Positions 1 through 6,602 of a stretch of 49,126 nt of DNA are shown here, in pieces. The notes beneath the pieces were generated by a model. The model saw only the letters and a program-made list of their open reading frames with translations. It had not been told where the DNA came from and did not search any database. Within the stretch, counting starts at the first letter, position 1, and each line of letters starts with the position of its first letter. The translations under genes and the position numbers were made by a program. The stretch spans positions 1-49,126 of the forward strand of contig CANSWR010000005.1 of the NCBI GenBank assembly GCA_947650795.1. Reading direction: 5' to 3'. The DNA comes from an uncultured Bacillota bacterium. Lineage in GTDB: Bacteria; Bacillota_I; Bacilli_A; RF39; UBA660.

Positions 1-8
1 AAAAAAAT

Positions 9-26
9 GAATCTAGTTATAGATTC
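9..26 (-). terminator. Hairpin with T-run on the - strand
   Basis: GAATCTA (9-15) pairs perfectly with TAGATTC (20-26) around a 4-base loop. Seven A residues at 1-7 become a T-run on the - strand, so this fits an intrinsic terminator for a - strand transcript, although no - strand gene is visible directly upstream of it here. Confidence 0.4.
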
Positions 27-28
27 TT

Positions 29-50
29 ATGAAAACTTGTTTTCATTTTT
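29..50 (+). terminator. Intrinsic terminator of an upstream + strand gene
   Basis: ATGAAAA (29-35), loop CTTG, TTTTCAT (40-46), then a T-run to 50. It would end a gene lying before the window. The stem is short and AT-rich. Confidence 0.45.
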
Positions 51-98
51 CTTGTTATAGTATATTATATGTGTGAATATTTAATTTGTGACTCCAAC

Positions 99-127
99 TT
101 GAAATTGTTATTTTATTGTGTTAAACT
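99..127 (+). promoter_or_regulatory. Promoter of the thioredoxin-fold gene
   Basis: TTGAAA at 99-104 and TAAACT at 122-127 with a 17-base spacer fit a sigma-A-type promoter. Transcription would begin near 134, about 20 bases before the preferred start codon. Confidence 0.45.
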
Positions 128-155
128 AAGTTTATGAAAAGGTATGGTGATACTT

Positions 156-656
156 GTGAAGAAAGTGCCCGTAAAAAATTATTTAATTTTATTGTTAATT
201 AGTGTTATAACTGTTATTTTGGTTTTATATATTAATGCTTGGGCTAAAACATATAAGCAAGATAAACTAAGTTTAAGTCCTTTTAGTGGTGTACTTGATG
301 AAATAGGGCCTGAAGAAATAACTCAAACAATGTCAGAAACAAATGAAATAATTTTGTATGTAGGTTATAACAATAATCAAAAGTTATATGATTCTGAAGT
401 TATTCTGTTAGACTATATAAAAAAACATGATTTAGCTGATAAAGTAATTTATGTAAATGTTAGTAATTCTATGGAAGATAATAAATATGTAAATATTTTA
501 AAAGAAGCATTTGATAATGTGCAGAAAGAAATAAAAAAGGCACCAATGTTAATATATGTTAAAAATGGAAAAGCTATAGAGGTTATAAGTTCAACTGGTG
601 GTATTGTAAGAAAAAAAGATATTTCAATTTTGAATAAGACTTATGAATTAGAATAA
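156..656 (+). CDS. Membrane-anchored, cysteine-free thioredoxin-fold protein
   Basis: I prefer the GTG at 156 over the ATG at 144: GGTGAT at 145-150 matches the anti-Shine-Dalgarno sequence and lies at the right distance from 156, and the resulting N-terminus MKKVPVKNY is typical. The 166-residue product has one N-terminal membrane segment (about residues 8-27) and then a domain with thioredoxin-like order: a strand (EIILYVGY), a helix, a second strand (KVIYVNV), and a cis-Pro-like KAPMLIYVKNGK near the end. The place where CxxC should follow the first strand reads GYNNNQKL, and the whole protein contains no cysteine, so it cannot be a disulfide oxidoreductase by the usual mechanism. The fold assignment is my inference. 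The gene is monocistronic with its own promoter and terminator. Confidence 0.7.
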   Translation: MKKVPVKNYLILLLISVITVILVLYINAWAKTYKQDKLSLSPFSGVLDEIGPEEITQTMSETNEIILYVGYNNNQKLYDSEVILLDYIKKHDLADKVIYVNVSNSMEDNKYVNILKEAFDNVQKEIKKAPMLIYVKNGKAIEVISSTGGIVRKKDISILNKTYELE

Positions 657-675
657 AATAATTTCATAAGTTTTT
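639..675 (+). terminator. Terminator overlapping the end of the thioredoxin-fold gene
   Basis: ACTTATGAA (639-647) pairs perfectly over 9 bp with TTCATAAGT (663-671), followed by TTTTT. The left arm lies inside the last codons and the stop codon sits in the loop. Confidence 0.65.
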
Positions 676-688
676 ATTTATAAAAAAA

Positions 689-710
689 ATACCAATTTAT
701 GGCATTTTTT
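689..710. terminator. Small bidirectional terminator between convergent genes
   Basis: ATACCA (689-694) and TGGCAT (700-705) form a 6-bp stem with one wobble pair. It has a run of eight A on the left and six T on the right, so it can act on both strands between the two converging genes. Confidence 0.5.
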
Positions 711-1944
711 ATATTCTATTAAATTGATTTTTTCTATTTAACACTAATAATGTAATAGCGCCTACAGCAATCATGCAAATTCCAGCAATCATGAAGTTTT
801 CAATACCAGTTTTTGGATTATCAACTGCTTCTCTTAGTATTCTAATAGTAGGACTACATATTTCATCATCTACAGTTTGATCTTTAGGATAACTGTCATC
901 AAATGTTACACCATTACCAGTTCCACTAATTTTAATTTGTCTGTTAGTTCTTAAATTAAGTTTGTCAACAATGCTTTCATCAACAACACTTTTAAGTGAT
1001 AGGGTATAAGTCAATTTTTCAACTTGGTTAATACCTATACTTCCAGGTGTCCAATTGATTTGATTAGTAGCTTTGTCGTAATTAGCAGTTCCTACAGTAG
1101 TCGCAACATTTTTTATTTCAAAGTTGTTTAGTATGTAACTATCAAATGTTATGCTTCCATTAACATTTTGCTTAGCACTTGGTAAATAAGCAGCTAAATT
1201 AGTTGTAAAATTTAATCCTGTTGATATATTAGCTGTTGCAACTTCATATTTAACTCCGCTTTCAAAAATTGTATTAAAGTTTGCACTAGCTGTACCTAAG
1301 TTAATTCCATAAGCTATAACTTTTATACCATTAGCTTTTAATCCTTCCATTTTAGTTTTTAATGCTGACACTTGTTCAGTTGATAGTGTTCCTAAAGAAC
1401 CTGCAAATACAACTAAAACTTTGTTATCAACGTTACTACTAGAAAACTTTTCAGCAGCATGATCTATAGCGTCAAATATTGCTCCATCATTTCCGGCAGT
1501 AGCTGTTTTAACATTTTCTAATGCAGTTTCTATTCCAACAGTATCTAATTCCACTATAGATATAGCTGATTCACTACCATTTTTAGTAGTATATGCTACA
1601 CCTTGCTTAAGATTATCCATTGCACTTATAGTACTAGCATTGCTTTTGATTGAGTCTATAACATTATTTTTGATACTAGCTACAGCAGCACCATTATCAA
1701 TAGCGTACATTATTTCAGTATTTTTAGAGTTGTTTAATATAATTTCAATATTAACTTCACCATTTACTAAGTCGCTTGTAGAAGTATTAATAGTATTTAA
1801 AATACTAGCACCATCTGAACTTAGAGTTTTTACTGAATCATTTTCGCTAACGATTTGTATTCTGTTGTTAGCAGCATTTAATGATAAGACTCCTAATAGA
1901 CCAACACTCAATAAAAGTGTTCCTATTAAAAATTTCTTTTTCAT
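709..1944 (-). CDS. VWA-like surface protein with NPKTG sortase anchor
   Basis: This 411-residue protein has a signal peptide (MKKKFLIGTLLLSVGLLGV, cleavage probably near residue 25) and a von Willebrand A-like region about residues 60-250 with the sequence order of a Rossmann-type VWA. A beta-sandwich-like region follows at about 255-365. The C-terminus is a full cell-wall sorting signal: NPKTG at 376-380, a hydrophobic stretch, and a basic tail (LNRKNQFNRI). NPKTG resembles the NPQTN/NPKxx signals used by class B sortases, and such a sortase is the divergent neighbour. The metal-binding DxSxS motif is degenerate (LNNSKNT), so metal-dependent adhesion is doubtful. A strong AAGGAGG site precedes the start. 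Confidence 0.85.
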   Translation of the reverse strand: MKKKFLIGTLLLSVGLLGVLSLNAANNRIQIVSENDSVKTLSSDGASILNTINTSTSDLVNGEVNIEIILNNSKNTEIMYAIDNGAAVASIKNNVIDSIKSNASTISAMDNLKQGVAYTTKNGSESAISIVELDTVGIETALENVKTATAGNDGAIFDAIDHAAEKFSSSNVDNKVLVVFAGSLGTLSTEQVSALKTKMEGLKANGIKVIAYGINLGTASANFNTIFESGVKYEVATANISTGLNFTTNLAAYLPSAKQNVNGSITFDSYILNNFEIKNVATTVGTANYDKATNQINWTPGSIGINQVEKLTYTLSLKSVVDESIVDKLNLRTNRQIKISGTGNGVTFDDSYPKDQTVDDEICSPTIRILREAVDNPKTGIENFMIAGICMIAVGAITLLVLNRKNQFNRI

Positions 1945-1972
1945 TTTATCCTCCTTCTATTATTATACCCAT

Positions 1973-2000
1973 ATTATAACATGCAAAACATAAAAATCAA
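1973..2000 (-). promoter_or_regulatory. Promoter of the NPKTG surface protein gene
   Basis: On the - strand TTGATT (2000-1995) and TATAAT (1978-1973) are separated by 16 bases. A second TATAAT lies at 1967-1962. The 123-base region 1945-2067 also has to hold the start signals of the divergent sortase gene. Confidence 0.5.
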
Positions 2001-2067
2001 ATAAAAAGAAACTTTATTAACATAAAAATATGTGGTAAGATAATATTAACAATAGGAGAAGAGATAT

Positions 2068-3663
2068 ATGAAGGTAATTAGCATAGTAATAGATAATGAT
2101 GCTTTTCTTGTGGAAAAAGTTAAAATTAGAAGTAGAAATAATGTTGATAATAATCAAGTTGTTAACAATACTTTTTATTATACAGAAAAATATATAAAGA
2201 AAAATAATGATATTGTTAAAGAAATTTTAAGTACTAAAAGTATTAAACGTGTTATTTATAAAGATTTTGATTCTTTTTTAACATTATTTTCTTTAATAAA
2301 TGTTAGTAATATAAGATTTGATGTTAATAAAGCTTTGACAAATAAGGTTATGGATACTTTAATACAGGATAATTATTTAGAATATTTGGAATGTTATTTT
2401 ATGCCAAGTGATTATGTTCATCAATTTGCTATAAAAAATATTTCTATAAAATTTAATAATGATATGTTATTTAGTAGTGAATTTGTTAGAGATAATGAAC
2501 TTAAAAATATGAAACATATATATTATAAAAAACATGTTAAGTTTCATAGTGAAAAAGATGTTATGGATAACTTAGAAGGTTTTTTAAGTGTTAATAGTCA
2601 TTTAGAGATAATACACTTATATTGTTATTCTTCAAATATGATATCATTTATTATAGAAAAATTAAATGATAGTAATTTTTATGATGTGAGTATTTATATA
2701 CATCAGAATGAAACAAATATTAATGATATTTCAAAAGAAACTAATTTTTTAAAAAAGATTAATAAGAAATTTAGTGAAAATGGTAAAAGAGAAATTAAAA
2801 TTATTTATTCAGAGGAATTTTTTAAGGAAAATATTTTTAAACAATTAACAATTAATGGTATAAAAATGTGTATGGTTTTTCTGCTATATTTGGGAGTAGT
2901 TTTTACTGTTAGTCAAAAATATCATGAATATTTAGCTATACTTAACATAAGAAAATTAGAAAGTGCGATTGCTACTGATTTTAATAAGATAGTTATTGAT
3001 GAAATAGATGATACTGAGATAAATGTTATAGTACCTACCAATCCAGAACCTGTTGTGCCAAGTGAAGAAGAACCACCCAAAGAGTATATAAATTATTATG
3101 CTAACATCCCAACAACTTATGATAAACTACTAGAAATAAATAGTGATGTTGTAGGATGGTTACAAGTTAATAATACTAAGGTTAATTATCCTGTTACAAA
3201 ATCTAAAGATAATACTTATTATTTGGAGCATGATATATATAATAAAGAAATTATTACAGGCTGGATATATATGGACTACAGGAATGATTCAACTACATTA
3301 GACCATAATACTATAATTTATGGACATAATTTAATAAGTGGATATATGTTCGGAGATTTGACTTTTGCTACTAGTAGATGGTGGTATACAAATCCACAAA
3401 ATCAAATTATTACTTTTAATACTTTGGATAAAGAGATGAAATGGAGAATCTTTTCTGTCTATAGAACTGATTATACTACTGATTATTTGAAAACTAATTT
3501 TTATAATGATGAACAATTTATGGAATTTGTTAATTTAATAAAAGGTAGAAGTATAAATGATTTTAATGTAAATGTTAAGCCTGGAGATAAAATTCTTACT
3601 TTAAGTACTTGTACGGGAAGTAACAATAGGCGACTTGTTATACATGCTGTTTTAATTGGATAA
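2068..3663 (+). CDS. Class B-like sortase with a large cytoplasmic N-terminal domain
   Basis: The C-terminal about 190 residues are a sortase of class B type. They contain a VVGWLQV/VNYPV opening, the catalytic His420 in YGHN, Cys515 in LSTC and Arg522 in NNRRLVIHA. One membrane segment lies at about 265-282, followed by a proline- and glutamate-rich linker (about 325-345). Sortases usually have only a short N-terminal tail. Here 264 residues precede the membrane segment and carry no export signal, so they should be cytoplasmic; I recognise no domain there. The gene starts with ATG after AGGAGAAGAG. Its divergent neighbour carries NPKTG and is the obvious substrate. Confidence 0.88.
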   Translation: MKVISIVIDNDAFLVEKVKIRSRNNVDNNQVVNNTFYYTEKYIKKNNDIVKEILSTKSIKRVIYKDFDSFLTLFSLINVSNIRFDVNKALTNKVMDTLIQDNYLEYLECYFMPSDYVHQFAIKNISIKFNNDMLFSSEFVRDNELKNMKHIYYKKHVKFHSEKDVMDNLEGFLSVNSHLEIIHLYCYSSNMISFIIEKLNDSNFYDVSIYIHQNETNINDISKETNFLKKINKKFSENGKREIKIIYSEEFFKENIFKQLTINGIKMCMVFLLYLGVVFTVSQKYHEYLAILNIRKLESAIATDFNKIVIDEIDDTEINVIVPTNPEPVVPSEEEPPKEYINYYANIPTTYDKLLEINSDVVGWLQVNNTKVNYPVTKSKDNTYYLEHDIYNKEIITGWIYMDYRNDSTTLDHNTIIYGHNLISGYMFGDLTFATSRWWYTNPQNQIITFNTLDKEMKWRIFSVYRTDYTTDYLKTNFYNDEQFMEFVNLIKGRSINDFNVNVKPGDKILTLSTCTGSNNRRLVIHAVLIG

Positions 3664-3700
3664 GTATGTTATAATTACAATAAAAAGGAGTTGAGTTTGT

Positions 3701-4351
3701 GTGAGGAAATTTATAGTTGTTAGTTTTATATTCTTTTTTAGTATGATAGTTGTAGATGCTGAGTGTGAATACAAAGAACTTAGAGAATTAAATACTTTAG
3801 CTAGTTATATTCAAAGTAATTATGAGTATAATGAGAGTACCAGAAAATTTGATATTACAATTACTAATTTAACTGATAAATTTTATATTTTTTATGAAGG
3901 AAATAGATATGATCCTAGTAGTGGAACAGTTATTATAAGTGGAGTAGAAGAGGGAACTCGTGTTTCTGCTGAGGTTATTGTTTCTATAGCAAGTGAATGT
4001 TTTAATGAAAAGCCCAGAATGATTTATGTTAATATTCCATATATAAATCATTATTATAAATCAAATTTATGTAATGGTCATACGTCACTTAATGTGTGTA
4101 ATTCCAGATTTTTAGATTATAAGTTGTCTGAAAGTACTTTTATAAAATTAATCGAGCAAGATAAAATTGATCAGGATAATAATAAAAAACCGAGTGAGAA
4201 TAAACCTTATCAAGAAAAGCCAGGTTTTATCGAAAAAACTGTAGAAGTTGTTAAAGATTATTCTATACCTCTTATTGTAGTAATAGTTGTTTCAGGAATT
4301 ACTATTTCAATTTATAGTGTTGTTATTAGAAAGATTAAACATGGATTGTAG
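3701..4351 (+). CDS. Exported single-pass protein, paralogue of the 5925 gene
   Basis: The 216-residue product starts with GTG at 3701, ten bases after AAGGAG; no other start fits. It has a signal peptide (about residues 1-20), a beta-rich extracellular domain (about 25-115), a cysteine pair in the segment NHYYKSNLCNGH...NVCN, a charged linker, and a C-terminal membrane helix (about 186-208) with a short basic tail (RKIKHGL). The cysteine-pair region and its helix match the 225-residue protein at 5925, so the two are paralogues. Function unknown. It sits 37 bases after the sortase gene and may be cotranscribed with it. Confidence 0.75.
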   Translation: MRKFIVVSFIFFFSMIVVDAECEYKELRELNTLASYIQSNYEYNESTRKFDITITNLTDKFYIFYEGNRYDPSSGTVIISGVEEGTRVSAEVIVSIASECFNEKPRMIYVNIPYINHYYKSNLCNGHTSLNVCNSRFLDYKLSESTFIKLIEQDKIDQDNNKKPSENKPYQEKPGFIEKTVEVVKDYSIPLIVVIVVSGITISIYSVVIRKIKHGL

Positions 4352-4366
4352 TAAATTTTGCAAGAC

Positions 4367-4395
4367 TTGTTTTTTCTTTTTTTTCTATTTATAAT
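4367..4395 (+). promoter_or_regulatory. Promoter of the transglutaminase-like gene
   Basis: TTGTTT at 4367-4372 and TATAAT at 4390-4395 have a 17-base, T-rich spacer. A second TATAAT is at 4401-4406. AGAAAGGA follows as ribosome site. Confidence 0.5.
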
Positions 4396-4422
4396 GAATT
4401 TATAATAGAAAGGACAATAGAT

Positions 4423-5850
4423 ATGAGAAAAGATTTAAGTTGTGGAAAAAGAGTAAAAGAATTATTGACTAGGAGGACATTGCCTACTTTGTTAGCAGGT
4501 ACTTTATTATTTGGTAGTAGTGCAATTTTAAGTGAGGCAGAAGCTTATTCTTTAGATAAGCCAGAACAAACTTATGAGGATTATTTGAGTTATGATGGTA
4601 TAAAAGTATTTATAAATGGTAGAGTTACTCAATTTAGTGATTTGACAGGGTATCCATTTGTTAGTGAGAATACTGTTATGTTACCTTTAAATGCAGTAGC
4701 TGAAGCTTTTGGCGCAGTTGTAAATTTTGATAGTGAAAAAAATGTTATTAGTTTAAAAAAATATGATTATGAAATTAAAGTTGTTACCAATTCTAAGGAA
4801 ATAGAGTTTATAGATTTGGAATCAGGTGAAAAGAAAATTAATTCTATAAATAATAATATATTAGTTATAGATGGAAAAACATATATTCCAATAAATGGGT
4901 TATTTGAGTGTTTTGATTTAAATGTTAGACAAGATGAATTAAATAATATTATACATATAGAGACTGTTAGTTTAGAAAATTTAGAAAATATAGATTTTAA
5001 AGAAGAAAGAATATATTCTATTTCAGATTTATTAACTATGAAAAATATAAAAAGTTATAATTATGATGGAGAGCATATAGATAAAGATTATTTGAATGTT
5101 TTAAATAATAGTAATCAATATGCAGTAATTGTTAAAGAAAATGAAGCCATGATATTTTCTTATCAGTATTTATCAAATTTAGATTATTTTTATGGTAAAG
5201 AAAAATTACTTAATGATGCTTCAAGAGCAAGTGAGAATGGTTATGCAAAGGTAACTGTTAGAAATGGAGATTATTTAACTAGATTATTTTTTTCAAGGAT
5301 ATTTCAAGCTTGTTCTTTTGAAAATGATTTAGGTGGTAAAGCTTTTAAAAAAGATTCTACTGATATAACAGATTTTACTGTCAGTACACCATTATATAAA
5401 GATGATATGTTTTCTAAAATCATTAAAGAAGCTAATAAAATTATAGAAGAAATTAAAAGTAAGACTAGTGATAAGAAGGAACAAGCAATTTTATTAACTG
5501 ATATTTTATTTAAAAGAATAGAATATGATAAGGATAATAATTCTAGAAATTCAATTTATGGAGCATTAGTTAAATATGATACTAAATGTGAGGGATATGC
5601 TTTTGCTTATAATTATATCGCTAGAGAGTTAGGAATACCTTGCGTATTTTCTTCTGGTTTTTCAAAGAATAAAACATCTCATGCTTGGAATCAAGTTTAT
5701 ATAAATGGAGAATGGGTAATTTGTGATCCAACTCATGGTGTTAAAATGGTTTCTTTAGATGATTTTAGATATGCTATATATGATAATACAGACGCTCAAT
5801 ATTTAGAGGAAAATGAACTAATAAAATTGACTTATAAATTTGAAAATTAG
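4423..5850 (+). CDS. Secreted transglutaminase-like protein with copper-amine-oxidase-N-type domain
   Basis: The 475-residue protein has a long, twin-basic N-terminus followed by a hydrophobic export segment (about residues 22-42). Residues about 55-175 resemble the copper amine oxidase N-terminal domain common in Bacillota wall proteins (IKVFINGR, MLPLNAVAEAFGA, KTYIPINGL). The C-terminal domain (about 335-460) is transglutaminase-like with an intact triad: Cys389 in TKCEGYA, His420 in SHAWN and Asp435 in VICDPTHG. Family members act as wall-associated proteases or amide-bond crosslinkers; the substrate cannot be told from sequence. It has its own promoter and terminator and lies between two paralogous exported proteins. 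Confidence 0.85.
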   Translation: MRKDLSCGKRVKELLTRRTLPTLLAGTLLFGSSAILSEAEAYSLDKPEQTYEDYLSYDGIKVFINGRVTQFSDLTGYPFVSENTVMLPLNAVAEAFGAVVNFDSEKNVISLKKYDYEIKVVTNSKEIEFIDLESGEKKINSINNNILVIDGKTYIPINGLFECFDLNVRQDELNNIIHIETVSLENLENIDFKEERIYSISDLLTMKNIKSYNYDGEHIDKDYLNVLNNSNQYAVIVKENEAMIFSYQYLSNLDYFYGKEKLLNDASRASENGYAKVTVRNGDYLTRLFFSRIFQACSFENDLGGKAFKKDSTDITDFTVSTPLYKDDMFSKIIKEANKIIEEIKSKTSDKKEQAILLTDILFKRIEYDKDNNSRNSIYGALVKYDTKCEGYAFAYNYIARELGIPCVFSSGFSKNKTSHAWNQVYINGEWVICDPTHGVKMVSLDDFRYAIYDNTDAQYLEENELIKLTYKFEN

Positions 5851-5858
5851 TTTTTAAG

Positions 5859-5884
5859 AAAGTTTGATGTGTACAAACTTTTTT
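5859..5884 (+). terminator. Terminator of the transglutaminase-like gene
   Basis: AAAGTTTG (5859-5866) and CAAACTTT (5874-5881) form a perfect 8-bp stem with a 7-base loop and T-run. Its right arm overlaps the -35 region of the next promoter. Confidence 0.75.
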
Positions 5885-5898
5885 CTTTATGTTACAAT
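5870..5898 (+). promoter_or_regulatory. Promoter of the 5925-11028 operon
   Basis: TGTACA (5870-5875) and TACAAT (5893-5898) are spaced by 17 bases. It overlaps the preceding terminator hairpin and would start transcription near 5905, just before GAGGTG. Confidence 0.4.
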
Positions 5899-5924
5899 GT
5901 ATTTATTATAGAAGTGAGGTGCTT

Positions 5925-6602
5925 ATGAAAAGATATTTTGTATTGTTATTGTCACTTATTTTTTCATTGTTTTTTGTAAATATGCAGTTATTATCTGCTG
6001 ATTGCGAAGATATGATTAAAGAAGCTGATAAGATAAAAGTTTTTAAAATGACTAGGATACCAAAATATGAGGAAATTGAAGGCGAAGGAACTGAAAACGA
6101 TTTTCTTATTGGTGTTAGAATTGAAGGATTAAATGAGAGAATATATGCTAAAGTTAGTAATGATTATGATGATAAAATTGTTACTCTTAATCAAGATAAT
6201 CTTAAAGATGGCGTAGCTGAGGTAAGTAGTCCTTATATTTATAAAAGTGTTAAAATGACAGTAAGTTTATATTCTAGTGATGAAAGTTGTAATGTAACAG
6301 ATGCTTTAAAAGTTATAAATATAGATACTGATATTTTTAATGAATTTTATTATTATAAGGTATGTAATGAAAATCCTGATTTAGAAGTATGTGCACCAAC
6401 TTATGATAATTCTAAATATAATGAAGATACTTTTAAAGAAATGGTTGATGAGTTGATAGAGGAAAGAGATAAAACTATACTTGATAAGACTTTAGATTTT
6501 TTTAAAGAATATTATTTATTTATATTGATACCAATTTTGCTAATTAGTGTGATTTTTATTGTAAGAATAGTTTTATTAAAGAGGGGTATGAAAAATGAAT
6601 AG
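5925..6602 (+). CDS. Exported single-pass protein, paralogue of the 3701 gene
   Basis: The start is ATG 5925, placed just after GTGAGGTG; the longer frame from 5889 would begin inside the promoter. The 225-residue product has a signal peptide (about 1-25), a beta-rich extracellular domain, a cysteine pair (YYYKVCNENPDLEVCAP) followed by the same short helical segment as in the 3701 protein, and a C-terminal membrane helix (about 195-217). Overall order and the cysteine-pair block match the paralogue, although the first domain has diverged. It overlaps the giant cysteine-rich gene by 8 bases, which implies translational coupling and a shared role. Function unknown. Confidence 0.75.
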   Translation: MKRYFVLLLSLIFSLFFVNMQLLSADCEDMIKEADKIKVFKMTRIPKYEEIEGEGTENDFLIGVRIEGLNERIYAKVSNDYDDKIVTLNQDNLKDGVAEVSSPYIYKSVKMTVSLYSSDESCNVTDALKVINIDTDIFNEFYYYKVCNENPDLEVCAPTYDNSKYNEDTFKEMVDELIEERDKTILDKTLDFFKEYYLFILIPILLISVIFIVRIVLLKRGMKNE

